A DNA stretch of 64,000 bases from contig CP107851.1 of NCBI GenBank assembly GCA_036013505.1, forward strand, positions 6,780,501-6,844,500, given 5' to 3'. This stretch comes from Streptomyces sp. NBC_00510 (GTDB taxonomy: Bacteria; Actinomycetota; Actinomycetes; Streptomycetales; Streptomycetaceae). The position numbers and the translations under genes were made by a program. This document shows positions 41,726 through 50,364 of this stretch, piece by piece. Each line of letters opens with the position of its first letter. Positions within the stretch are counted from its first letter, which is position 1. A model generated the notes under the pieces. That model had not been told where the DNA came from, made no database searches, and saw only the letters and a list, made by a program, of their open reading frames with translations.

Positions 41726-42781
41726 TCAGAAACGTTCCGGCAGCTCCGCCGACAGGGCCGCCGCCGCCTTCAGAAGGGGCAGCGCCAGCAGCGCGCCGGT
41801 GCCCTCACCCGCCGTCACCTTCTGGTCGAGCAGCGGCTCGATGGACAGCCGGTCCAGCGCCTTGACCTGTCCGGGCTCGCCGCTGGCCTGGCCGGCCAGC
41901 CACCAGTCCGGCGCCCGGAAGGCGATCCGCTGCGCGACCAGCGCGCACGCCGCGGACACCACGCCGTCCAGTACCACCGGCAGCTTCCGCACCGAGGCCT
42001 GCAGCAGGAAACCGGTGATCGCCGCCACGTCCGCGCCGCCGACCGCCGCCAGCAGCTCCAGCTGGTCGCCCAGCACGGGCCGGGCCCGGCGCAGCGCGTC
42101 GCGGATCGCCGCGCACTTGCGCATCCACGCGATGTCGTCGATGCCCGAACCGCGGCCGGTCACCACCGAGGCGTCGGTACCGCACAGCGCCGCGATCAGC
42201 ACCCCGGCCACCGTGGTGCCGCCCACGCTCAGATCACCGAGGAGCACCAGGTCCGTGCCGGAGTCCGCCTCCTCGTCCGCGACGGCCATGCCGGCCCGGA
42301 ACGCCGCCTCGGCCTCCTCGGCCGTCAGCGCGTCCTCCACGTCGATCCGGCCGGAGCCGCGCCGCACGCGGTGCGCCGTCACGTCGGCGGGCAGGTCATC
42401 GGCCGGCACGTCCACGCCGACGTCCACCACCCGCAGCGCCGCGCCGTACTGACGGGCCAGCACATTGACCGGGGAGGCCCCGTCCAGGACCCGCCGCACC
42501 AGCTCGACCGCGGTGCCCCCGGGGCGGGCGGACACCTTCAGTGCCGCCACCCCGTGGTCCGCCGCGAAGAGCACGGCCTTGGGGTGCTCGATCGGGCGCA
42601 GGGTCGCCGCGCCCTGGGCCGCCGACAGCCAGTCGGCGAGCTCGGCCAGCCCGCCCAGCGCACTCGCCGGGCGCACCAGCCGCTGCCAACGGTCGCGTGC
42701 GTCACGGCGCACACCGGCGTCCGGACGCTCCACCAGGGTCGCGAAGTCATCAAGGTTCAGGCCGCTCACGGGGTCGAACAC
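41726..42781 (-). CDS. cobT: Nicotinate-nucleotide:dimethylbenzimidazole phosphoribosyltransferase
   Basis: 351 residues from GTG 42781; a second GTG at 42769 is also possible and neither has a good site. Makes alpha-ribazole phosphate for the lower ligand of cobalamin. Motifs include VLFAADHGVAA (~70-80), LLGDLSVGGTTVAGVLIAAL, and the catalytic glutamate in KVTAGEGTGALLALPL near the C-terminus. It is 28 bases from the end of cobU in the same direction, so the two are probably one transcript. Confidence 0.94.
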   Translation of the reverse strand: MFDPVSGLNLDDFATLVERPDAGVRRDARDRWQRLVRPASALGGLAELADWLSAAQGAATLRPIEHPKAVLFAADHGVAALKVSARPGGTAVELVRRVLDGASPVNVLARQYGAALRVVDVGVDVPADDLPADVTAHRVRRGSGRIDVEDALTAEEAEAAFRAGMAVADEEADSGTDLVLLGDLSVGGTTVAGVLIAALCGTDASVVTGRGSGIDDIAWMRKCAAIRDALRRARPVLGDQLELLAAVGGADVAAITGFLLQASVRKLPVVLDGVVSAACALVAQRIAFRAPDWWLAGQASGEPGQVKALDRLSIEPLLDQKVTAGEGTGALLALPLLKAAAALSAELPERF

Positions 42782-42809
42782 TACCGGTCCGCGGGGTCGC
42801 GCGCCGAGG

Positions 42810-44012
42810 TCAGCCCCGCAGCGGCAGCGCCTGTCCCGCGACCACCAGCACCACGTGCTCGGACTCGTCGGCCAGCGCGAGGTTCAGCCGCCCCAGCTCG
42901 TCCCGGAATCTGCGCCCGCTGGCTGTGGCCGGTACGACCCCGGAGCCGACCTCGTTGCTGACCGCCACGGCCGTGCGGCGGGTGGCGCGCCACGCCGCGG
43001 TGAGTTCCCCGACGCGGCGGCGCAGTTCGCGCTCGGCGCCCTCCGCCCACTTCTCGTCGTCCCACGCGCCGAGCTCGTCCATGGTGTGCGTCAGCCACAG
43101 CGACAGGCAGTCGATCAGCAGCGCGGGCCCGTCCTCCTCGGCCAGCAGCGGCAGCAGGTCGCAGGTCTCCACCGTCTGCCACGACTGCGGACGCCGCTCG
43201 CGGTGCAGCGCCACGCGTTCCGCCCACTCCGGGTCACCGCCGCGCGTGCCGCCGGTGGCCACGTACAGCACGTCGGGGAAGGCCGACAGCCGCCGCTCCG
43301 CCTCCACCGACTTCCCCGACCGCGCCCCGCCCAGCACGAGCGTGCGCCGCGGCACGTCGGGCACGTCGTGCAGGTCGCCGACCGTCAGCGTCGTGCCGTC
43401 CGGCACCGCCCGTACGCCGAGCGCGGCCAGCCGGCGCCGCAGCTCCGGCCCGGGGTGGACGCGGTGGTCCAGGTGGACCGCGACGACGTCGGTGGTGCTC
43501 CCGACCGCGCCGGCCGCTCGCAGCCGCGCCAGCCCGTCCGGCCGGCCCACGGCGTCCAGCAGCACCATCCGGTAGGGCTCCACGGCCTCCGGCAGCCCCG
43601 CCGGAGCGCACTCCGGCGGCAGGTACAGCAACCGCTCGCCGTCCGGTCCCGTCACCTCGTACCCGGACCCGGGCGCGTCGACCGGCACCGCCCGCACCCG
43701 GTGCCCGGTCAGCAGCGTGATCTCCTGCCCGGCGGCCACCCGGCCCGGCGCGGGCAGCCCCGCCGGGATCTCCACGGCCGGCCCGTCGTGCGGGTGCGAC
43801 AGCAGCACCTGGCGGACCCCGGCGAGCGAGTGGCCGGAGCGCGCCGCGGTCAGCGCGAGACCCGGCGTCAGGTCGAGCAGCAGCACCCCGTCCACGAGCA
43901 GCGAGGTCGCCGCCCGCGCCTGGTCGCCCACCGCCGTCGCGCACGCCGCGCACGGGCAGCCGGGGAGGGGCAGACCGTCGGGGCCACCGGTGCCGAGGAG
44001 AGTCAGTTCCAC
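42810..44012 (-). CDS. cobU: MBL-fold domain fused to adenosylcobinamide kinase/guanylyltransferase (CobU)
   Basis: 400 residues from GTG 44012, with GAGAGG eight bases upstream. Residues ~1-215 form a metallo-beta-lactamase-like domain (MELTLLGTGGPDGLPLPGCP; SHPHDGPAVEIPAGL with a His-x-His-Asp-like site). Residues ~222-400 are CobU: P-loop GARSGKS (~229-235), VLYVATGGTRGGDPEWAERV with the guanylylated-His region ALHRERRP, and LLIDCLSLWLTH. CobU activates adenosylcobinamide as its GDP form. The MBL domain may act on a related phosphate or a precursor; its role is not known, although the fusion recurs in Streptomyces. Confidence 0.93.
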   Translation of the reverse strand: MELTLLGTGGPDGLPLPGCPCAACATAVGDQARAATSLLVDGVLLLDLTPGLALTAARSGHSLAGVRQVLLSHPHDGPAVEIPAGLPAPGRVAAGQEITLLTGHRVRAVPVDAPGSGYEVTGPDGERLLYLPPECAPAGLPEAVEPYRMVLLDAVGRPDGLARLRAAGAVGSTTDVVAVHLDHRVHPGPELRRRLAALGVRAVPDGTTLTVGDLHDVPDVPRRTLVLGGARSGKSVEAERRLSAFPDVLYVATGGTRGGDPEWAERVALHRERRPQSWQTVETCDLLPLLAEEDGPALLIDCLSLWLTHTMDELGAWDDEKWAEGAERELRRRVGELTAAWRATRRTAVAVSNEVGSGVVPATASGRRFRDELGRLNLALADESEHVVLVVAGQALPLRG

Positions 44013-44081
44013 GTGCAGATCCTCTCGCGTCCGCGCACGCTACGCTGCCGGGCAGGCACCCCCAGGGACGAGGAGACGGAC

Positions 44082-44288
44082 ATGGCGTGGACGTGGCGTT
44101 TCGAGAAGACCGACGGCACGGAGGTCACCCCCGCGGTCGAGCCCGAGGAGTTCCCCACGCAAGGCGACGCCGAGTCCTGGATCGGCGAGGTCTGGAAGGA
44201 CCTCCTCCAGGGAGGCGCCGACCAGGTGCACCTCTTCGAGGACGGCACGAAGATCTACGGCCCGATGAGCCTGCACGCCGACGAGTAG
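44082..44288 (+). CDS. Small conserved acidic protein
   Basis: 68 residues from ATG 44082 with AGGAG seven bases upstream. Rich in Trp, Glu and Asp (MAWTWRFEKTDGTEV and DAESWIGEVWKDLLQGGADQ), ending YGPMSLHADE. It resembles small proteins conserved across Streptomyces; no function is known to me. It is divergent from cobU with about 70 bases between starts, and ends at a strong terminator. Confidence 0.8.
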   Translation: MAWTWRFEKTDGTEVTPAVEPEEFPTQGDAESWIGEVWKDLLQGGADQVHLFEDGTKIYGPMSLHADE

Positions 44289-44329
44289 ACCCGTGCCCGG
44301 GCGGCCGGGAGGCCCGGCCGCCGCACCAC

Positions 44330-44371
44330 GCCGGGGCGGGGTCGTGGGACGTCCCACGACCCCGCCCCGGC
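44330..44371. terminator. Perfect 42-base palindromic terminator
   Basis: Positions 44330-44371 are perfectly self-complementary (left arm starts GCCGGGGCGGGGTCG). It lies between the convergent small acidic gene and the HtrA-like protease gene, serving both strands. Confidence 0.87.
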
Positions 44372-44385
44372 TGTGCGTCCGGCCG

Positions 44386-45486
44386 CTACTGGAGCTGCCC
44401 GAGCGTGACCTTGACGGTCTTCTCGCCGCCGCCGCGCTGGAAGGTGACGTCCACGGTGTCGCCGGGGGCGTGCTGGACCAGGGCCTCGGACAGTGACTGG
44501 AGGGTCGTGATGTCCTCGCCCCCGACATCGGTGATGACGTCCCCGGGCTTGATCCCGGCCTTGTCCGCCGCCCCGCCCCGGGTCACCTCGACGACGCCCA
44601 CCCCGGCGGGCTGGAAGTTCTCGTCGAGGACGGTGCGCGCGACGATGCCCAGCGCCGCGCGGCCGGAGTCGACGACCTTGCCGTGCTTGATGATCTGGTC
44701 CGCGATGCGGGTGACGGTCGCCGCGGGGATGGCGAAGCCGATGCCCGGGGCCGAGGAGTCGCCCATGGTGGGGTTGACGGCGGCGAGCGTCGGGATGCCG
44801 ATGACCTGGCCGGAGAGGTTGACCAGCGCGCCGCCGCTGTTGCCCGGGTTGATGGGCGCCGAGGTCTGCACCATGTCGGCCAGGGTGGCGCCGGTGCCGC
44901 CCTCGGCCCCGGATTCGCTGACCGTACGGCCGACGGCCGAGACGATGCCCTGCGTGACGCTGCTGTTCAGGCCGAGCGGACTGCCCATGGCGAGCACGAT
45001 CTGGCCGACCTGGACGTCGCGGGAGCGCCCGAAGGACGCCGCGCGCAGCCCGCTCGGCGGGTCGTCGAGTTCGATGACGGCGAGGTCCTGCTCGGGGTAG
45101 GCGGCCACGAGCCGGCCCTTGTGCGGGGTGTCGCTGTTGGCGAGGGTGACCTCGAAGGTGTCGGAGTTGCCGACGACATGGGCGTTGGTGACGATGTGGC
45201 CCTTGGTGTCGTAGACGATGCCGGAGCCCAGTCCCTCGGACGTGTTGATCTGGACGACGGACGGCAGCACCGCCTTGACCACCTGCTGGTAGGAGCGCTC
45301 CAGATCACGGGCGCCGGCCAGCTCGGAGGCGGCGACGGGCGCGGGCGCCGAGGATGCCGCGCCGGGGGAGGGGGAGTCCCCCGTGCATCCGGCGGTCACG
45401 CCCCCGCAGCACGCGACGGCCAGCAGCAAGGCCGCCGCCCGGAGCGCCGTCGGCGGCCGCCATCGGTTGGGCTTCGAATCGCGCAT
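44386..45486 (-). CDS. HtrA/DegP-like serine protease, lipoprotein
   Basis: 366 residues from ATG 45486. A basic N-region and hydrophobic stretch (LRAAALLLAVACCGGV) end in a lipobox TAGC with Cys34, so it is probably lipid-anchored outside the membrane. The catalytic triad is His103 (TNAHVVG), Asp134 (EQDLAVIEL) and Ser217 (NPGNSGGAL). A C-terminal PDZ domain spans ~270-365 (GVVEVTRGGAADKAGIKPGD). It likely degrades or refolds damaged extracytoplasmic proteins, which fits the envelope-stress genes 2-5 kb away. Confidence 0.93.
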   Translation of the reverse strand: MRDSKPNRWRPPTALRAAALLLAVACCGGVTAGCTGDSPSPGAASSAPAPVAASELAGARDLERSYQQVVKAVLPSVVQINTSEGLGSGIVYDTKGHIVTNAHVVGNSDTFEVTLANSDTPHKGRLVAAYPEQDLAVIELDDPPSGLRAASFGRSRDVQVGQIVLAMGSPLGLNSSVTQGIVSAVGRTVSESGAEGGTGATLADMVQTSAPINPGNSGGALVNLSGQVIGIPTLAAVNPTMGDSSAPGIGFAIPAATVTRIADQIIKHGKVVDSGRAALGIVARTVLDENFQPAGVGVVEVTRGGAADKAGIKPGDVITDVGGEDITTLQSLSEALVQHAPGDTVDVTFQRGGGEKTVKVTLGQLQ

Positions 45487-45535
45487 GACCGAAGTGTCGC
45501 GTTCGTGGGGTCCCGTCCCCGGTATCCCGCCCCGG

Positions 45536-46318
45536 TCAGTTCCGTACGCCGCACAGATGCAGCAGTGCCGCCACCCCGCGGTAGGGGTCGGTGCGGCCGG
45601 CCAGCTCCTCGGCGGCCAGCAACTCCTCCGGCACCTCCACGGAGTCGTCCGGCGCCGTGTCGGTGAAGACCCGCACCCCGTACCAGGCGTGCAGCGGCGC
45701 GCCGATGGCGCTCAGGGTCGTCGTCAGGTCCGCGCGCCGGTCGGCGCGGGCGGCGAGCCCCAGCCGGTTGGTGTACGTGTCGCCCGCGAAGGCGGACAGC
45801 GCACCGGCCCAGTCGCCCTGCAGCGCGGGCCGCATCGCCAGGGCGTCGGCGTTCCGCACCAGCAGCGACAGCAGCCCGCCGGGGGCCAGCACCCGGGCGA
45901 GCCCGGCGACCATGGCGTCCGGCTCGGGCACGTACATCAGCACGCCGTGGCAGAGCACGACGTCGAAGCTGCCGGGCCCGAAGTGCCGGCCGGTCTCCCG
46001 GCCGTCGCCCTCGACGAGGCTGATCCGCTCGCGTATGCCCTCCGGCTCGGCGGCCACGGCCCCGCGCAGGACCCCCGCCATCTCCGGATCGGCCTCCAGA
46101 CCGGTGACCAGGTGGCCGGCACGGGCGAGCCGCAGCGCCTGGGTGCCCTGGCCGGGGCCGACGTCGAGGATCCTGAGCCGGCGCCCCACGGGGAAGCGCG
46201 CGGTGATCTGCTCGTCCAGCTGGCGCGCGACCAGCTCCTGGCGCACGGTGTTCCGGAGCCCGCCCAGCCGGTCCAGCCACGAGCCGGCGGCGCCTGCGAA
46301 ACCGCCGTTCCCGCTCAG
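45536..46318 (-). CDS. Class I SAM-dependent methyltransferase
   Basis: 260 residues if initiated at CTG 46318. The SAM motif I is LRILDVGPGQGTQALRLARA (~48-67), with an acidic LEADPEM after beta-2 and SFDVVLCHGVLMYVPEPDAM for motif IV. A long C-terminus (VFTDTAPDD, LAGRTDPYRGVAALLHLCG) resembles tRNA-uridine CmoM-like or Rv-type methyltransferases, but the substrate is unknown. The start is unusual: the coding signal reaches the DUF3043 stop, where the only initiator-like codon is CTG in a CTGA overlap. The next GTG (46246) would remove 24 residues that look genuine (SWLDRLGGLRNTV). Confidence 0.8.
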   Translation of the reverse strand: MSGNGGFAGAAGSWLDRLGGLRNTVRQELVARQLDEQITARFPVGRRLRILDVGPGQGTQALRLARAGHLVTGLEADPEMAGVLRGAVAAEPEGIRERISLVEGDGRETGRHFGPGSFDVVLCHGVLMYVPEPDAMVAGLARVLAPGGLLSLLVRNADALAMRPALQGDWAGALSAFAGDTYTNRLGLAARADRRADLTTTLSAIGAPLHAWYGVRVFTDTAPDDSVEVPEELLAAEELAGRTDPYRGVAALLHLCGVRN

Positions 46319-46905
46319 AGCTTGGTGCCGCGCTTGACCTGCGGCTTCGGCAGGCGCAGTCGGCGCATCTGGAGGGTCCGCATGAGGGCGTAGGCGACCG
46401 CGCCCTTGGTGGGCTTGTCCGGGAAGCGCTTGGCCAGCTCGCGGCGGAGCAGGAAGCCGGTGAAGGCCGAGTCGACGACGATCAGCACGATGACCACGAG
46501 CCACAGCAGCAGGGAGAGGTTCTGCAGCGCGGGGTTGCGGAGCATGCTGAGCACGAGGATGACCACGGCGAGCGGCAGGAAGAACTCGGCCATGCGGAAG
46601 CGCGAGTCCACGTAGTCACGCGCGAACTTGCGCACCGGGCCCTTGTCACGGGCGGGCAGGTAGCGCTCGTCCCCGTTCATCAGGGCCTCGCGCTGCTTGG
46701 CCAGATCGGCCCGCCGGGCGTCGCGGGCCTGCTTGGTGGCGGCCTTGCGGTCGGTGGGCGTGGTCACCGCCTTGCGGCGCTGGCCCTGGGCATCGCTGCG
46801 CTTGGGCGTGGGGCGACCCTTGGGAGCCTGCGGGTCGCGGGGCTGCCGGTCGTCCACCACAGTGGTGGACGCGGTCTGCTCGCTTTGGGAACGACGTCGG
46901 AACAC
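46315..46905 (-). CDS. DUF3043 membrane protein
   Basis: 196 residues from GTG 46905. A basic, low-complexity N-terminus (RKAVTTPTDRKAATKQARDA and ADLAKQREALMNGDERYLPA) precedes two transmembrane helices (RMAEFFLPLAVVILVLSMLR and LSLLLWLVVIVLIVVDSAFT), then a short basic tail ending VKRGTKL. DUF3043 is actinobacterial and uncharacterised. It is upstream of the methyltransferase in a likely two-gene operon and divergent from pspA. Confidence 0.87.
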   Translation of the reverse strand: MFRRRSQSEQTASTTVVDDRQPRDPQAPKGRPTPKRSDAQGQRRKAVTTPTDRKAATKQARDARRADLAKQREALMNGDERYLPARDKGPVRKFARDYVDSRFRMAEFFLPLAVVILVLSMLRNPALQNLSLLLWLVVIVLIVVDSAFTGFLLRRELAKRFPDKPTKGAVAYALMRTLQMRRLRLPKPQVKRGTKL

Positions 46906-47100
46906 GACTCCAAGGTTACGTGCTCGCCGACGGGACCCCCAGCCCCTCACCTACTCCCTGCGCCTGAGGTCATCGAACTGTGATCGTTCCTAAGGATGAG
47001 CGCATCAGCAACAGAACAGTGGGGTAATGGAACCAGGCCCCGTACTGTGGGGTCTGTAGAGGTGTGCTGGCGAGCTGAATGAAGGGGGCGCGCGAGGCCC

Positions 47101-47889
47101 ATGAGCGGTGTCATGAAGCGGATGGGGATGATCTTCCGCGCGAAGGCCAACAAGGCCCTTGACCGGGCCGAGGATCCGCGCGAGACCCTCGACTACTCGT
47201 ACCAGAAACAGCTGGAGCTGCTGCAGAAGGTACGGCGCGGTGTGGCGGACGTCGCCACCTCGCGCAAGCGCCTGGAGCTGCAGCTGAACCAGCTGCAGCA
47301 GCAGTCCGCGAAGTACGAGGACCAGGGCCGCAAGGCGCTCGCCCTGGGGCGGGAGGACCTGGCCCGCGAGGCGCTGTCGCGTCGGGCCGCCCTCCAGCAG
47401 CAGGTCACCGACCTGGAGACGCAGCACCAGACGCTGCAGGGCGAGGAGGAGAAGCTCACCCTTGCCGCCCAGCGCCTGCAGGCCAAGGTGGACGCCTTCC
47501 GCACCAAGAAGGAGACCATCAAGGCCACCTACAGCGCGGCCAAGGCCCAGACCCAGATCGGCGAGGCCTTCTCCGGCATCTCGGAGGAGATGGGCGACGT
47601 CGGCCTGGCGATCCAGCGGGCCGAGGACAAGACCGAGCAGCTGCGCGCCCGGGCCGGCGCCCTGGACGAACTGCTGGCCTCCGGCGCCCTCGACGACCCG
47701 ACCGGGATCGCCAAGGACGACATCCAGGCGGAGCTCGACCGCCTCTCCGGCGGCAGCGACGTCGAACTGGAGCTGCAGCGCATGAAGGCCGAGCTGGCCG
47801 GCGGCTCCCCGCAGCAGGCCATCGAGAGCGGACAGCAGGGCCAGACCCCGTCGCAGACCCAGGACCAGCCCCGGTTCGACAAGCAGTGA
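47101..47889 (+). CDS. pspA: Phage shock protein A homologue
   Basis: 262 residues from ATG 47101. PspA/IM30 (ESCRT-III-like) family: an N-terminal amphipathic region (MKRMGMIFRAKANKALDRAE) and long coiled coils (~20-220, KRLELQLNQLQQQSAKYEDQ and AALQQQVTDLETQHQTLQGE). A Gln/Pro-rich tail ends the protein. It binds and stabilises the inner membrane under envelope stress. pspAA follows 21 bases later in the same operon. The upstream intergenic stretch is AT-richer than average and should hold the promoter. Confidence 0.95.
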   Translation: MSGVMKRMGMIFRAKANKALDRAEDPRETLDYSYQKQLELLQKVRRGVADVATSRKRLELQLNQLQQQSAKYEDQGRKALALGREDLAREALSRRAALQQQVTDLETQHQTLQGEEEKLTLAAQRLQAKVDAFRTKKETIKATYSAAKAQTQIGEAFSGISEEMGDVGLAIQRAEDKTEQLRARAGALDELLASGALDDPTGIAKDDIQAELDRLSGGSDVELELQRMKAELAGGSPQQAIESGQQGQTPSQTQDQPRFDKQ

Positions 47890-47910
47890 GACACCCCTGA
47901 GGAGGGCGTC

Positions 47911-48189
47911 GTGATCGTAAGGATCATGGGCGAGGGCCAGGTGACGGTGGACGAGAGCCACCTCACCGAACTCAACAAGCTCGACGACGAGCTCCTGGCG
48001 GAGATGGAGAGCGGTGACGACGCCGGGTTCCGGCGCACGCTCACCGCGCTCCTCGACGCCGTCCGGCGGCTCGGCACTCCTCTGCCGGACGACTCCCTGG
48101 AGCCGTCCGAGTTGATCCTGCCGGCCTCGGAGGCCACCTTGGAGGAGGTCCGGGCACTGCTCGGGGACGGCGGACTCATCCCCGGCTGA
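47911..48189 (+). CDS. pspAA: PspA-associated protein PspAA
   Basis: 92 residues from GTG 47911, with GAGGAGGG upstream. Small acidic protein with MIVRIMGEGQVTVDESHLTE at the start and LEPSELILPASEATLEEVRA near the end, the pattern of the PspAA domain found next to PspA in actinobacteria. It is thought to work with PspA in membrane-stress control. A hairpin follows the stop, so the sensor kinase gene downstream probably has its own promoter. Confidence 0.9.
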   Translation: MIVRIMGEGQVTVDESHLTELNKLDDELLAEMESGDDAGFRRTLTALLDAVRRLGTPLPDDSLEPSELILPASEATLEEVRALLGDGGLIPG

Positions 48190-48216
48190 CACCTCGCCGA
48201 CCAGCGCACCCGCTGA

Positions 48217-48251
48217 GTGCCCCGGCCCGGTACCGCACCGGACCGGGGCAC
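48217..48251 (+). terminator. Terminator after pspAA
   Basis: GTGCCCCGG (48217-48225) pairs with CCGGGGCAC (48243-48251), and after one mismatch CCGGT pairs with ACCGG, leaving a short loop. It sits 28 bases beyond the pspAA stop. Confidence 0.65.
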
Positions 48252-48278
48252 GGCCGTTCCCGGGGACCCGTACCGTTG

Positions 48279-49517
48279 GTGAGCGTGCAGCATCGATCGA
48301 TGAAGGACCGGGCCCGGCTGTGGCCGCAGGCCCACCCCGTAGCCCTCGACGCCGGGCTGGCGCTCGCCGTCCTCGCGGTGATCCTCGGCAACATGTTCAT
48401 CGGGCCGCACACCGAGCGGTACGACGCCTCGGTCCCCGACATCCTGCTGGCCGTCCTCGGCTCCGCCGCGCTGATGGTGCGCCGGCGCAGCCCGCTGGGC
48501 GTCCTGGCCTTCACCGGCGCGGTCACCGTGGTCTACCTGCTCACCGCGACCGGGGAGGGGCGCGCCCCGGTGGCCGCCACCGTCGTCGTGGCGCTCTTCT
48601 CCGCCTCCACGCGCACCGACCGCACCACCACCTTCCGGCTCGGCCTCGCCACCTGCCTGCTGCTGCCCGCGATCGCCATGCTCTTCGGGGCCCGGCCCTG
48701 GTACTCCGCCGAGAACATCGCCCTGTTCGCGTGGAGCGGCATGGCCGCCGCCGCCGGCGAGGCCACCCGCCACCGCCGCGCCTACGTCGCCGCAGTCGAG
48801 GAGCGCGCCGAGCGGGCCGAGCGCACCCGGGAGGAGGAGGCCAAGCGCCGCGTCGCCGAGGAGCGGATGCGGATCGCCCGCGAGCTGCACGACGTGGTCG
48901 CCCACCACATCGCCCTGGTCAACGTGCAGGCCGGTGTCGCCGCCCACGTCATGGACAGCCGCCCCGACCAGGCGAAGCAGGCCCTCGCGCACGTCCGCGA
49001 GGCGAGCCGTTCTGCGCTGGACGAACTCCGTGCGACCGTCGGCCTGTTGCGGCAGTCGGGGGACCCTGCCGCACCCATGGAACCGGCACCCGGCCTCGGG
49101 GTGCTGGACCAGCTGGTCGACGGCTTCCGCCGGGCCGGGCTGCCCGTGGAGGTGGCCGAGGAGGACCCCGGCACGCTTCCCGCGAGCGTGGACCTCACCG
49201 CGTACCGGGTCATCCAGGAGTCGCTGACCAACGTCCACAAGCACGCCGGCCCGGGCGCGCGGGCGCAGATCCGCATCGTGCGCGGCGACGGGACGCTGGA
49301 GGTCACCGTGGTCGACCGTGGCGGCAGCCCGCAGGCCCCGGGCACCGCGGGCGGCGGCCACGGCCTGATCGGCATGCGCGAGCGGGCCGCGGCCCTCGGC
49401 GGCACCTGCGAGGCCGGCCCCTGTACGCAGGGCGGTTTCCGCGTCCACGCCCGCCTGCCGCTGGTGGTGCCGGGTCAGCCGGCCGCCCGGCGGGGGGATG
49501 GGAGAATCCCGGCATGA
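48279..49517 (+). CDS. Sensor histidine kinase (HisKA_3/NarL type)
   Basis: 412 residues from GTG 48279; GTG 48285 and ATG 48300 are alternatives and no strong site decides. About five hydrophobic helices fill the first ~160 residues. A charged coiled stretch (EERAERAERTREEEAKRRVA) then leads to the HisKA_3 box RIARELHDVVAHHIALVNVQ with His204 and an HATPase_c domain (NVHKHAGPG, VDRGG, GHGLIGMRERAAALGG). The input signal is unknown; the membrane region suggests sensing at the membrane. The stop overlaps the response regulator's ATG by four bases. Confidence 0.92.
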   Translation: MSVQHRSMKDRARLWPQAHPVALDAGLALAVLAVILGNMFIGPHTERYDASVPDILLAVLGSAALMVRRRSPLGVLAFTGAVTVVYLLTATGEGRAPVAATVVVALFSASTRTDRTTTFRLGLATCLLLPAIAMLFGARPWYSAENIALFAWSGMAAAAGEATRHRRAYVAAVEERAERAERTREEEAKRRVAEERMRIARELHDVVAHHIALVNVQAGVAAHVMDSRPDQAKQALAHVREASRSALDELRATVGLLRQSGDPAAPMEPAPGLGVLDQLVDGFRRAGLPVEVAEEDPGTLPASVDLTAYRVIQESLTNVHKHAGPGARAQIRIVRGDGTLEVTVVDRGGSPQAPGTAGGGHGLIGMRERAAALGGTCEAGPCTQGGFRVHARLPLVVPGQPAARRGDGRIPA

Positions 49518-50200
49518 TCAGGGTGCTGCTCGCGGACGACCAGGCGCTGCTGCGGGGCGCGTTCCGCGTCCTCGTGGAGTCCGAGCCGGACATGGAGGTC
49601 GTGGGGGAGGCCTCGGACGGCGCCGAGGCCGTCGCGCTGGCCCGCAGCACCCGGGCGGACGTCGTCCTGATGGACATCCGGATGCCCGGCACGGACGGCC
49701 TCGCCGCCACCCGCGAGATCACCGCCGCCGAGGACCTGACCGGCGTGGCGGTCCTGGTCCTGACGACCTTCGAGGCGGACGAGTACGTCGCGCAGGCGAT
49801 CCGGGCCGGCGCCGCCGGGTTCCTCGGCAAGGGCGCCGAGCCGGCCGAGCTGCTCGCCGCGATCCGCACCGTCGCCGAGGGCGACGCGCTGCTGTCCCCG
49901 TCGGCGACCAAGAGCCTGATCGCCCAGTTCCTGGCGCAGAGCGGCGGTCAGCGCCCGCTGCCCTCGGAGGGCGGACCGGCGGCCCCGGACCTGGACGCGC
50001 TGACGGCACGCGAGCGCGAGGTGCTGGTCGAGGTCGCGCTGGGGCTGCCGAACGACGAGATCGCCGAACGCCTCGGGGTGAGCCCGCTCACCGTCAAGAC
50101 GCACGTGAACCGCACCATGGCCAAACTCGGTGCCCGCGACCGCGCGCAGCTGGTCGTCGCCGCGTACGAGTCGGGTCTGGTGCGGCCCGCGGCGCGCTGA
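49514..50200 (+). CDS. NarL/FixJ-family response regulator
   Basis: 228 residues from ATG 49514, coupled to the kinase (ATGA). The receiver has the acidic pair Asp8/Asp9 (LLADDQ), phospho-acceptor Asp54 (VLMDIRMPG), the Thr of VLVLTTFE and the Lys of LGKGAEPAE. A LuxR-type HTH lies near 160-220 (LTAREREVLVEVALGLPNDE and LGVSPLTVKTHVNRTMAKL). It likely controls the RND exporter that begins 165 bases downstream, by proximity only. Confidence 0.93.
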   Translation: MIRVLLADDQALLRGAFRVLVESEPDMEVVGEASDGAEAVALARSTRADVVLMDIRMPGTDGLAATREITAAEDLTGVAVLVLTTFEADEYVAQAIRAGAAGFLGKGAEPAELLAAIRTVAEGDALLSPSATKSLIAQFLAQSGGQRPLPSEGGPAAPDLDALTAREREVLVEVALGLPNDEIAERLGVSPLTVKTHVNRTMAKLGARDRAQLVVAAYESGLVRPAAR

Positions 50201-50364
50201 GTACGACCGGCGTGTACCGCATCCGCAGTACGCCCCCGGAACCAATCACGACCTCGGGCTGAGGAAACCACCCTCCGCGACAGGAGAAAGTGGCGTGGGC
50301 TGACAAAAGTCCGCAACCCGAGAACACCCGAGCACTCTGAGCACAGAGAAGAGACCGCACCACG

